Below are positions 48,861 through 58,100 of a stretch of 61,138 nt of DNA, piece by piece. The DNA is from Vicinamibacteria bacterium (GTDB lineage Bacteria; Acidobacteriota; Vicinamibacteria; Vicinamibacterales; UBA2999). The notes beneath the pieces were generated by a model. It saw nothing but the letters and a program-made list of their open reading frames with translations, made no database searches and was not told where the DNA came from. The stretch's first letter is position 1. Each line of letters starts with the position of its first letter. A program made the position numbers and the translations under genes. Where the stretch lies: NCBI GenBank assembly GCA_025938035.1, contig JAICQE010000003.1, forward strand, positions 1 to 61,138, given 5' to 3'.

Positions 48861-51362
48861 ATGAACAGACATTCCACCATCGTCGTTGGACTGGCAGGCG
48901 CATTGTTCATGGCGTCGCTGGCGAATGTGTTCACAGACGCTCAGGCGCCCGCGCCATCGCAGCCGGCAGCGGCGCAAGCCCCGGAGGTCCGCCAGAATCC
49001 GGAGGTCCGCCTAAAGGCGGACACTACGACAAACGACGCACAGGCACATCTCGCCACCATCAATCAATACTGCGTCGGGTGTCACAACGATCGCACCAAG
49101 ACCGCGGGCGTGAGCTTCCAGGGCCTCGCCGCCGACAGCATCGGCCAGCATGCGGAGGTGTTCGAGAAGGCCGTGCGCAAGATGCGAGGCCGCGTCATGC
49201 CGCCGCCTGGCGCGCGGCAGCCGGCGCCGGCCGCCGTGGACGCCCTCGTGGCGTGGCTCGAGACCACGCTCGACCGTGCCGCCGGTCAGGCGCACGTGCG
49301 CGACAAGATCGTCCTGCACCGCCTGAACCGGAAGGAGTACACGAACGCCGTCCGCGATCTGCTGGCGGTCGATTTCGACGCCGCCACGATTCTTCCCGCG
49401 GACGACACGGCGGAAGGGTTCGACAACATCGCCGAAGCGCTGCAGGTCTCGCCGTCGTTCATCGAACAGTACGTGCTCGCCGCGCGGCTGGTGGCCGTGA
49501 AGGCGATGGGCCGCCCGGATGCGAGACCGAGCGGCTGGACGTTCCGTGCCGGTCCCGGCCAGCAGCTCACGCACGTCCCCGGCCTGCCGCTTGGAACGCG
49601 CGGAGGCATCCTCGGCCACGCCGATCTGCCCGCAGATGGTGAATACGTCGTCGACGTGGCCGACATGGCGACGCACATCTGGGGCAACGGGATGGAGTTC
49701 GAGAACCCGCTCGTCGTGACGCTCGACAACAAGATCGTCTACGAGACGGTGATCGGCGGCGAAGAGGACATGAAGCTCTACGATCAGGTGCAGAACGGCG
49801 CGCTTGATAAAGCCAATGCCAAGCTGAAGAACATCCGCTTCTTCGCCACCGCCGGGCCGCACCGGATCGGCGTGACGTTCAAGCGCCGCACGTTCGCCGA
49901 GTCCGACGACCAGCTGCAGATGTTCGCGGCCGGCGGCGGGCAGGATCGCTTCTATCGCGTCAGCTCGTTCCAGGTGCGCGGACCATTCAATACGAAGGGG
50001 CTCACCGCGACGCCCAGCCGTCAACGGATCTTCACGTGCACACCCGCGGCCGGCGCCACGCCCGAGACGCAGGCGAAGTGTGCGAGGCAGATCATCGGCA
50101 CGATGGCGAAGCGCGCCTACAGACGGCCGGTGTCAGCCGAGGACGTGAACGAGCTGTTCGCGTACTACGAGGACGGTGTGAAGGCCGGCGGGTTCGACGA
50201 AGGCATTCGCAGCGCCATCACCGGAGTCCTCGCCAGCCCGTTCTTCCTCTACCGCACCGAGCACCTGCCGGCGAATACGCGTGCCGGTCAGAGCTACGCC
50301 ATCAGCGATCTCGAACTGGCGTCGAAGCTGTCGTTCTTCCTCTGGAGCACGATTCCGGATGACGAGCTGCTGCAGCTGGCGATCGACGGCAAGTTGAAGG
50401 ACGCCTCCGTGCTCGACCGGCAGGTGAAGCGGATGCTGGCCGACCCGCGTGCGCTGACGCTGGCCAGCAACTTCGTGCCGCAGTGGCTGGACATGAAGCG
50501 GCTCGACGAGATCGTGCCGGACTCGTCGGTCTTCCCGTACGCGTCCGGCCGCTCCGATCCGCGCGACGACTTCAACGAGGAGCTGGTGCTCTTCGCCGAC
50601 AGCATCTTCCGTGAAGACCGCAGCATCGTCGACCTGCTCCGCGCCAGGCACACGTTCCTCAACGAGCGCGTGGCGCTCCATTACGGCATCACCACTGTGA
50701 AGGGCGATCGCTTCCGCCGCGTGGAGCTCGCGCAGTCGGCGCGGTGGGGTCTGCTCGGCAAGGGCGCGGTGCTGATGGCGGCGGCGTATCCGAATCGCAC
50801 GTCGCCCGTGCTTCGCGGCGCATTCATCCTGAAACACCTGGTTGGCGTGCCGCCGGCGACGCCGCCGCCGGACGTCCCGACCCTCGACGAGAAGGACGTT
50901 GGCACCCAGAAGGCGCTGACCGTTCGCGAGATGATCGCGAGGCACCGGGCGAGCCCGACGTGCGCGTCCTGCCACGCGGTCATGGACCCGCTCGGCCTCG
51001 CGCTCGAGAACTTCGACGCCACCGGCATGTGGCGCGACCGCGACCGCTACGCCGGCGCCGTGATCGACGCCACCGGACAGCTGCCGGACGGCACGCCGCT
51101 CAACGGCCCGGACGACGTGCGGAATGCGCTGTTGCGCCGCCCCGAGCAGTTCGCGCAGACCTTTACGGAAGGCTTGCTGACCTACGCGACCGGGCGCAAA
51201 CTTGAGTACTACGACATGCCGACCGTGCGGCGCATCGTCCGCGGCGCGGCGGCAACGGATTACCGGTTCTCGTCGCTGGTCCAGGCGGTGGTGAAAAGCG
51301 AGCAGTTCAGAACGCGGCGCGTGCCTCAGGCCGCAGCTGCGGGGTTGAAAGCGAGCAACTAA
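48861..51362 (+). CDS. DUF1592 domain protein with two heme c sites (PSD/cytochrome type)
   Basis: An 833-residue exported protein: signal peptide (1-28), repeat-derived EVRLKADTTT (48-57), heme site CVGCH at 71-75, then DUF1587 (HRLNRKEYTNAVRDLL), DUF1595 (AKRAYRRPVSAEDV), DUF1592 (SYAISDLELASKLSFFLWS), DUF1588 with a second heme-like site CASCH at 701-705, and DUF1585 (GLLTYATGRKLEYYD). This domain set is common in Planctomycetes and Acidobacteria beside DUF1552 genes; its reaction is not established. It overlaps nothing and is followed directly by the DUF1552 gene. Confidence 0.93.
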   Translation: MNRHSTIVVGLAGALFMASLANVFTDAQAPAPSQPAAAQAPEVRQNPEVRLKADTTTNDAQAHLATINQYCVGCHNDRTKTAGVSFQGLAADSIGQHAEVFEKAVRKMRGRVMPPPGARQPAPAAVDALVAWLETTLDRAAGQAHVRDKIVLHRLNRKEYTNAVRDLLAVDFDAATILPADDTAEGFDNIAEALQVSPSFIEQYVLAARLVAVKAMGRPDARPSGWTFRAGPGQQLTHVPGLPLGTRGGILGHADLPADGEYVVDVADMATHIWGNGMEFENPLVVTLDNKIVYETVIGGEEDMKLYDQVQNGALDKANAKLKNIRFFATAGPHRIGVTFKRRTFAESDDQLQMFAAGGGQDRFYRVSSFQVRGPFNTKGLTATPSRQRIFTCTPAAGATPETQAKCARQIIGTMAKRAYRRPVSAEDVNELFAYYEDGVKAGGFDEGIRSAITGVLASPFFLYRTEHLPANTRAGQSYAISDLELASKLSFFLWSTIPDDELLQLAIDGKLKDASVLDRQVKRMLADPRALTLASNFVPQWLDMKRLDEIVPDSSVFPYASGRSDPRDDFNEELVLFADSIFREDRSIVDLLRARHTFLNERVALHYGITTVKGDRFRRVELAQSARWGLLGKGAVLMAAAYPNRTSPVLRGAFILKHLVGVPPATPPPDVPTLDEKDVGTQKALTVREMIARHRASPTCASCHAVMDPLGLALENFDATGMWRDRDRYAGAVIDATGQLPDGTPLNGPDDVRNALLRRPEQFAQTFTEGLLTYATGRKLEYYDMPTVRRIVRGAAATDYRFSSLVQAVVKSEQFRTRRVPQAAAAGLKASN
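49004..49030 (+). repeat. GGTCCGCC palindrome inside the DUF1592 gene, in frame
   Basis: GTCCGCCT-AA-AGGCGGAC followed by ACTACGAC, the same element as at 47868, here encoding VRLKADTTT. A partial duplicate CCGGAGGTCCGCC lies just upstream. Confidence 0.9.
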
Positions 51363-52649
51363 ATGACAATCTTCAAGAAGCACATCTCACGCCGCGCCGT
51401 CCTCAAGGGTGTCGGGGCCAGCATCGCGCTTCCGCTGCTCGACGCGATGAACCCGGCGTCCACCGCGTGGGCGCAAACCCCGGCCGGCGCGCCGCCGAAG
51501 CGGTTCGCGTTCGTCGGCTTCCCGCACGGCGCGATCATGGACAAGTGGTCGCCGGCAGGGACGGGCGCGAACTACGAGATGTCGCCGATTCTCCAGCCGC
51601 TCGAACCGTTCCGCCAGCACCTGACGATCGTCTCGGGGCTGCGCAACAAGCCGGCCGAGACGCCGGAGCCGCACGGCTACATCGAGATGACGTGGCTGAC
51701 CTGCGTCAAGCCATGGGACCGCGGCACCAACGGCGCGGACTGGGGCGTCAGCGCCGACCAGCTGGCGGCGCGGCACATCGGCCAGGAAACGCGCGTCCCG
51801 TCGCTCGAGTTGACGACCGCCCTCGGCGGCGCGCGGCTGGCGTGGCGCACGCCGACGCAGTCGCTGCCGCAGGAAGGCAACCCGCGCGCCGTGTTCCAGA
51901 AGCTCTTCGGCCACGGCGACACCGACAAGGAGCGCGCCGCGATTCTCCACGAGACCGGCAGCATCCTCGATCGGGTGAAAGATCAGGCGGCGCGGCTGCA
52001 GGCCAGCCTCGGCGTCAAGGATCGCGTCGTTGTCAGCGATTACCTCGACTCCGTCCGGGAGATCGAGCGGCGCGTGCAGATGGCCGCGCAGCAGGACATG
52101 TCGCGGCTGGAGATCCCGGATGCGCCGGTCGGCACGCCGAACGATCTGACCGAGCATTTCAAGCTGATGTTCGACCTGATGGCGCTCGCATTCCAGGCCG
52201 ACATCACGCGCGTCATCACCTTCTCGATGGACCGCGAGGCGAGCATGCGGACGTACACGAACCTCGGCATCGCCGAAGGGTTCCATCCGCTGTCGCATCA
52301 CGGCAACAACGCGCAGAAGATGGAGCGGCTGGTGCAGATCCAGCGGTATCACAGCGAGGTGTTCGCGAAGTTCATCGACCGGCTGTCGAAGGCGAAGGAG
52401 GCCGGGGGAACGGTGCTCGACCACTCGACGATCCTGTTCGGCAGCAACATGAGCAACAGCGACCGGCACAACAACGACCCGCTGCCGGCGGCGATCCTCG
52501 GCCACGCCAACGGGAAGATCAAGGGCGGCCAGCACGTGAAATACCCGCAGGACTCGCGCTTTGCCGATCTGCTCGTGACGTTGTTCGATCGCAACAACAT
52601 CCCGGTCGAAAAGCTCGGCGACAGCGGCGGGATTCTTTCTGAGATCTAG
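51363..52649 (+). CDS. DUF1552 domain protein, Tat-exported
   Basis: A 428-residue protein with a Tat signal (ISRRAVLKGVGASIALPLLDA) and the DUF1552 hallmarks RFAFVGFPHGAIMDKWSP, LTIVSGLRNK, MFDLMALAFQADITRVITF and GFHPLSHHG. The family belongs to the alkaline-phosphatase-like/DUF1501 relatives and almost always follows a DUF1592 gene, as here with no gap. Function unknown; partner role with the cytochrome protein is inferred. Confidence 0.92.
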   Translation: MTIFKKHISRRAVLKGVGASIALPLLDAMNPASTAWAQTPAGAPPKRFAFVGFPHGAIMDKWSPAGTGANYEMSPILQPLEPFRQHLTIVSGLRNKPAETPEPHGYIEMTWLTCVKPWDRGTNGADWGVSADQLAARHIGQETRVPSLELTTALGGARLAWRTPTQSLPQEGNPRAVFQKLFGHGDTDKERAAILHETGSILDRVKDQAARLQASLGVKDRVVVSDYLDSVREIERRVQMAAQQDMSRLEIPDAPVGTPNDLTEHFKLMFDLMALAFQADITRVITFSMDREASMRTYTNLGIAEGFHPLSHHGNNAQKMERLVQIQRYHSEVFAKFIDRLSKAKEAGGTVLDHSTILFGSNMSNSDRHNNDPLPAAILGHANGKIKGGQHVKYPQDSRFADLLVTLFDRNNIPVEKLGDSGGILSEI

Positions 52650-52656
52650 CAATGCG

Positions 52657-52698
52657 GAATGCAGAATTCAGAATTCAGGCACCACGCAGACTGCATTC
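52657..52698. repeat. Inverted repeat GAATGCAG ... CTGCATTC
   Basis: Perfect 8-bp arms at 52657-52664 and 52691-52698 around an A/T-rich centre with AGAATTCAGAATTCAGG. It lies between the DUF1552 and ankyrin genes and could fold in the transcript between them. Confidence 0.65.
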
Positions 52699-52732
52699 TG
52701 CTCTTCGTCTCCTGCATCGCCGGGACGTCTTC

Positions 52733-54334
52733 ATGCGGCTTGAATACTTCATTGCCGCGCTCGTTGTGATCCTGGTGATGATGGTGGGGATCGCGACCGG
52801 CGCGGAACCCACACTGCTCGACGCCGCGGAGCGCGGCGATCGCGCGGCGGTGACGCGCATGCTGTCGAAGGGCGCCGATCCGAACACGCCCGGGCCGGAC
52901 GGCACGACCGCGGTCATGTACGCCGCATCCAACGGCGACGTCGAGCTGGTGCGCGCACTGATCAAGGCCGGCGCGAACGTCACGCTGAAGAACCAGCTCG
53001 GGACGACCGCGATCACCGAGGCCGCGATCGTCGGCTCGGCGCCGGTGATCGATGCGCTGCTCAAGGCCGGCGCGGATCCCAATACGAAGAATCCCGAAGG
53101 CGAGACGCCGCTGATGGCGGTGGCGCGCAGCGGCAACGTCGATGCGGCGAGGTTGCTCGTCGAAGCGCGCGCCGACGTCAACGCGAAGGAGAGCTTCGGC
53201 GGTCAGTCGGCGCTGATGTGGGCGGCCGCGCAGGGCCAGGCCGAGATGGTGAAGTTCCTGGCGTCGAAGGGCGCCGACGTCAATGCCCGCGGCGTCGTCC
53301 GCCAGTGGGAGCGCAAGGTCATTACCGAGCCGCGGCCGAAGGACATGAACAAGGGCGGGTTCACGCCCCTGCTCTATGCCGCGCGTGAAGGATGTGTCGA
53401 CTGCGCGCGCCACCTGATTGCCGCCGGCGCGGATCCCGACCTCGAGGATCCGGAGCGGATCACGCCGCTCAACATGGCGCTGCTCAATCTGCACTTCGAG
53501 TTCGCCGCGTTCCTGATCAAGGCTGGCGCCGACGTGAACAAATGGGACCTCTTCGGACGGTCGCCGATCTACATGGCGGCAGACGTCAGCACGCTGCCGG
53601 TCAAGGGCAATGGCGCGATGGCCGTGATCCCCAGTGAGGATTCGACGACGGCGCTCGACGTCGCGCGGATGCTGCTCGCCGCCGGCGCCGATCCCAACAT
53701 CCGGCTGAAGCGTCGCCCGCCGTACCGCGACGTGCCGCAGGATCGCGGCGGCGACGCGATTCTGATGCAGGGCGCAACCGCGCTCCTTCGCGCCGCTCGC
53801 GCCGGCGACGCGCCGTTCGTCGAGCTGCTGCTGAAGAACAAGGCGCTCGTCGATCTGCCGAGCAAGGAAGGCGTGACGCCGTTGATGGCGGCCGCCGGCG
53901 TCGAGTTCGGCGACCGCGTGACGCGTGGGCGCAATCGTACGACCGAGGGCGTGCTGGCGACGATGAAGCTGCTCGTGGACGCCGGCGCGGACGTCAACGC
54001 CCGCATGGTGACCGAGCGGCGAGCCGTCGTGCCCGAAGGCGCGTCAGCGGCCGCCGAGTACGGCATTCGTCTGCGTGGCCGTCCGAGCCAGGTGCCGAGC
54101 CCGTACGCCGTGCCGCATCAGACGGCGCTGCACGGCGCCGCACAGCGCGGCTTCACGCCGTTCGTGAAGTTCCTCGCCGAGCACGGCGCCGATCTTCAGG
54201 CGAAGGATGCCAACGACCGCACGCCGCTCGATCTGGCGAAGGGCATCGGCGTACCCGGTGTCCGGCAGGCGGCCGGCGATCCGCATCCTGAAACGGTCAA
54301 GCTGATCGAGTCGCTGATCGCCGCCAAGCGCTAA
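52733..54334 (+). CDS. Exported ankyrin-repeat protein
   Basis: A 533-residue protein with a signal peptide (about 1-24) and at least nine ankyrin repeats: LLDAAERGDRAAVTRMLSKG, VMYAASNGDVELVRALIKAG, LMWAAAQGQAEMVKFLASKG, LLYAAREGCVDCARHLIAAG, ALHGAAQRGFTPFVKFLAEH and others. Ankyrin arrays mediate protein-protein contacts. It lies 83 bases after the DUF1552 gene, a frequent neighbour order in acidobacteria, and may organise the exported complex. ATG 52733 keeps a clean signal peptide; the frame upstream runs through the inverted repeat. Confidence 0.9.
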   Translation: MRLEYFIAALVVILVMMVGIATGAEPTLLDAAERGDRAAVTRMLSKGADPNTPGPDGTTAVMYAASNGDVELVRALIKAGANVTLKNQLGTTAITEAAIVGSAPVIDALLKAGADPNTKNPEGETPLMAVARSGNVDAARLLVEARADVNAKESFGGQSALMWAAAQGQAEMVKFLASKGADVNARGVVRQWERKVITEPRPKDMNKGGFTPLLYAAREGCVDCARHLIAAGADPDLEDPERITPLNMALLNLHFEFAAFLIKAGADVNKWDLFGRSPIYMAADVSTLPVKGNGAMAVIPSEDSTTALDVARMLLAAGADPNIRLKRRPPYRDVPQDRGGDAILMQGATALLRAARAGDAPFVELLLKNKALVDLPSKEGVTPLMAAAGVEFGDRVTRGRNRTTEGVLATMKLLVDAGADVNARMVTERRAVVPEGASAAAEYGIRLRGRPSQVPSPYAVPHQTALHGAAQRGFTPFVKFLAEHGADLQAKDANDRTPLDLAKGIGVPGVRQAAGDPHPETVKLIESLIAAKR

Positions 54335-54346
54335 AAAGCACCGACT

Positions 54347-55153
54347 TCATCCTTCCGTGGCGCGAACCCTTCGGGTTCGCGCGGCGAGCCTGACAAGGCT
54401 CGCCCCACGATTTGTCACTGGCGTCGGCGACACGTGCGCCAGGACCTGCAGAAACAGGTGGCTGATTACCAGGTAGGACCAGAACAGCATCCATGGCACC
54501 AGCGGCACCAGCACGATGGCGACGGCGCTCACCATCAGTGCGCCGATCCACGCCTGAAGGTACAGCGCGGGCGCGGCCGAGACGAGGCCAACGACGCGTC
54601 CGAGGTGGAACGCCGCGCTGAAACGGCGGCGTTCGGCGACCTGGAGAAATGCAGCCGGCAGCAGGACGATTGGACCGAAGAACAGCACGCCCAGCAACGC
54701 GATTTCCCCCGCTGAAAACTGCAGCCAGTCGTAGCGCACTGCATACAGCACGGGCATTCCCGGAAGCGCGAGCGGCGGAAATACCACGACGGCTGCGACG
54801 AAAATCAGCAGCTCGCGCTGATGCGCCGCGAACACGTCGAACGATCGGGCGCCGAGTGCCCAGTAGGCGATGACGAAGGGCGTGAGGTAGGCGAGGATGA
54901 CGCCCGACGACGCGGCTCCGCGCCGCAGCGCGGATCCGAACAGGCCCGCCCACGACGGCAGCAGCGAGTGCTCGCGATCGACGATGCGCTGTCCGACAAT
55001 GCTGCGATAGCCGAGCGCGAGCATCCAGCCGACTGGCGGCAGCAGGAGCATCAGCAGCCCGCCGGTGCCGACGCGCAGCTTCCACGCCGGCTCGCGCGCG
55101 ACGAAGCCGACCGCACTCCGCCAGTCGATCCGCGGCTGACTCGCCGGTCCCAC
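54347..55153 (-). CDS. DUF4013 family membrane protein
   Basis: About 268 residues with six or more transmembrane segments. LLPPVGWMLALGYRSIVGQRIVD, LPSWAGLFGSALRRGA and PGMPVLYAVRYDWLQF are DUF4013-like. The last 20 residues (GASLVRLAARTRRVRATEG) are encoded by palindromic repeat copy 4. The GTG at 55153 lies just after the stop of the protease gene; ATG 55201 would overlap that gene by 47 bases and is the alternative. Function unknown. Confidence 0.8.
   Translation of the reverse strand: MGPASQPRIDWRSAVGFVAREPAWKLRVGTGGLLMLLLPPVGWMLALGYRSIVGQRIVDREHSLLPSWAGLFGSALRRGAASSGVILAYLTPFVIAYWALGARSFDVFAAHQRELLIFVAAVVVFPPLALPGMPVLYAVRYDWLQFSAGEIALLGVLFFGPIVLLPAAFLQVAERRRFSAAFHLGRVVGLVSAAPALYLQAWIGALMVSAVAIVLVPLVPWMLFWSYLVISHLFLQVLAHVSPTPVTNRGASLVRLAARTRRVRATEG
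54357..54408. repeat. Composite palindromic repeat, copy 4
   Basis: GTGGCGCGAACCC-TTC-GGGTTCGCGC then GGCGAGCCT-GACA-AGGCTCGCC and CCAC. It lies just past the convergent ankyrin gene and inside the 3' end of the DUF4013 gene. Confidence 0.85.
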
Positions 55154-55154
55154 C

Positions 55155-58100
55155 TTATGGCTTCTGGACGGTGATCGCCGTTCCTCCGTTGCTGTCGCCA
55201 TCCGGGTCGTGATTATCGGCTGCCGTGTATGTCAGGCTGTTCGTGACGCTGGTCACCGTGAACGTCGCGTTCTTCTTCGAGTTGGCGATGGACGCGCTGA
55301 GGACGCTGCACGAGCCCGTGGCGTCCGTCGTACAGCTCCCCGTACCGCTGACACCGCCGCTCCACAGTCCGGTCACCGTCGCGCCCGATACCGCCGCGTG
55401 ATTGGAGTCGTGCACCCGCGCAGTCACGGTGGCCCTCCAGTTGCCCCGACCCATAGTGCTGCTCGAGCGGTCCAAATCACCAACGTGCATCGTCGTCGTG
55501 GGCGGTGCAGTGACCGTTACTGTGACCGTCGCGGTGTTGCTGTCTGCCACGCCGTCGCTCGCTTTGTACGTGAACGTGTGGATTCCGGCTGCCGCAGGCG
55601 TATATATGACGCGGGCCGTGTCGCTGTTCGGATTACCGGGCACACAGGCGTCGTTCGCAATCGCGCCCAGCGTCCCGCTCGACGGCGGCTGCACGACGGA
55701 GAACGTCAGTTCGCAGCTCTCCGGGTCCGTGGCACCCATGAGCACAGTCACCCCTGTCCCGACAACCGCCGTCTCGCTCCTGTTTGCGGCGGTCGGCGCG
55801 GTGTTCGAGGCGACCGGGTTGACGGCGATGGTGATGGATGCGGATCCGGAAAGGCCACCGGAGTCCGTGACCGACGCCGTGATGGTGTGCGAGCCGACCG
55901 TGAGTGCGCTCGTCGAGAAAGTACCGCCCGACCCAATCGCGCCGTCGCGACTGGACACCCATGAGAGGTTGCCGGTCAGGCTGCCGTCTTCGGTATCGGT
56001 GGCGGTCCCTGCGAAGGCGACCGGCTGACCCAAGGTACTGCTGGAGCCATTGCCGGGCGCTGTAATCGTGACTAGCGGTGCGACGTTGCTCGGCACCGAG
56101 CTCGTGTTCAGCCGAATGTTGTCCAGCTGGAAGAAGCCGAAGCCGGTTCCCGGCTCGGAAATGTTCCAGACGAACTTCAGCCGCACGCTCTGGGACGCAA
56201 ACGCACTCAGGTCGATCACGGCAGGCGGGTAGTCGCCCACGCCGCCGGACGGGTTGTCGGTGTCTTCTTCGTAGGTGTTGACCGGCGCGGTCAGGATCGT
56301 CCGCGTCAACAGCGGCTGACCGCCGCCGGCCGGCAGGATTTCCACACCGAACGTCCGCGGCTGCGTGTTGCCGAACCGGAACAGCTCCCACGCCGCCCGG
56401 TAGTCGAACTCCAGCGTGGTCGTCGACGCCGGCAGGGTGATGTCCTGATACAACTCCCTGCGGTTGACGAACGTGGCGTCCGGTGTTGCCGGATCGTCGC
56501 CGTTGAAATCGTTCAGCGCGGCGTACTGACCCTCGGTCGGGGCGCTGGTGAAGTAGTCGAGCGTGATGAGGAACGGGAACGAAAATACCGTGAACGTCGG
56601 CGCCGGATACTCGACCCCCGCGGGGTGCACGCTGAGCGGCAGGTTGGGATTGGATTTCGGCGTCAGCTCCTTGACCGTCCAACCACTGAGATTGCCGGAC
56701 TCGAAGCCCCCGTTCACGATCGGATCGAGCGGATTCGGCAGCACCGTCGTCACGTTGGCGGCGGCGATCCCGTTGTCGCTCTCCGAGTTCTCGACGACCT
56801 GATTCTGTCGATCGACAACGAGGCCCACGTAATAGTTCCCCGGCGCGGCTCCGGAGGGAACGGGCACCGACCCGTTGCACTGACCAATCGCTCCTGCCCC
56901 CAGATTCGGAACGGCGCAGCTGAACCCCGAGAAGAGGTCGCTCTGGTTGATGGTCGCGTCGGTCGAAAAGTAGATACCGGCCTGGAACGCACCGGCCGCG
57001 GCGCTTCCCTGGTTGGCGAACGTCGAGGTCACGGGGATCTGGGTTCCCTTGTACGCCGTCGCGGGCGCGGTGACCGACTGCGCGACGAGGTTCACCGGCG
57101 AATTCGGATCCGCCACCGTGCAACCAAGAATGCCGACGTCGCCGAGGGCGCGCGTTTCGCCCGCCGCAAGGGAGTCGATGGTGGCGAGCTGGTCGAACGT
57201 CCGGCTCTGATTCTGCCCATCGAGCAGGTTCGAGTTGATGGTCGTGTAGTTGTACCGGTTAGCGGCTAACACACCGGAGCCCGTTTCAAGGGTTCTCGCG
57301 TAGATCGTGTACGACTCGCCCGCTGCCAGCGGCGCGACGTTCAACGTGACGGAACCATTGAATGGCTGATGCGGCGTGACCGCGCGCAGCTGCGATCCGC
57401 TGAACATCTCCACACGGTTCGCACCGTTGATTCCGCCCTGCGTCCGGTAGGCGACGACCGACACGCCGGTGGCGGGGACGCAGGCGTTGTCCTTCACGAG
57501 CCTGAGGGTGATCACGCCGCGGCCGCCGACGGTTGGCGGGATCGCGCCGCTGTATCGATTTCTCGCGTAGATACGAAGTACCGCCGCCTTGTCGTCCGCT
57601 TCCAGGGTGCGCGGGTTGGCGTCTCCCGGCGCAACCACGGGGAGCATCGTCGCGCTCATGGCGTTCGACGCGGTGAAGTCACCCAGTGTCGAGTGGGACA
57701 CGGCGATGAAGTGTCCGGCCTCGTGTGTGGCGACCCCCTGCACGTCGAAGGCGCCCGGGTCAGGCTCGGCGGTTGTCGACCAGGGATCCAGGCTGTCGAA
57801 TCGCATCCCGCAATCGATGACGGTGCCGACGGGATAGGTCACTCCCGGAGGGCCGGGGAACGGGATAGACGCTCCGCCCTCTACGGGCAGCACGGTTTGT
57901 CCCTGCGCGTCCGTGGTCGTGGTGGTGGGCAAGTCCAGCCCCCAGCACGGGGTCACGGCGAGCGTGCCGTCAGGAAAGTCGGGTAGCCAGGCGACGAGGT
58001 TCACGCCGTCGAGCGCAAATGCGTCCGTCGCCGCGTTCTGCCCCCCGAAATTCACCACCGGTACAAGCGGCTCCTCCGGAACGCCGTCGTCCACGCTTTC

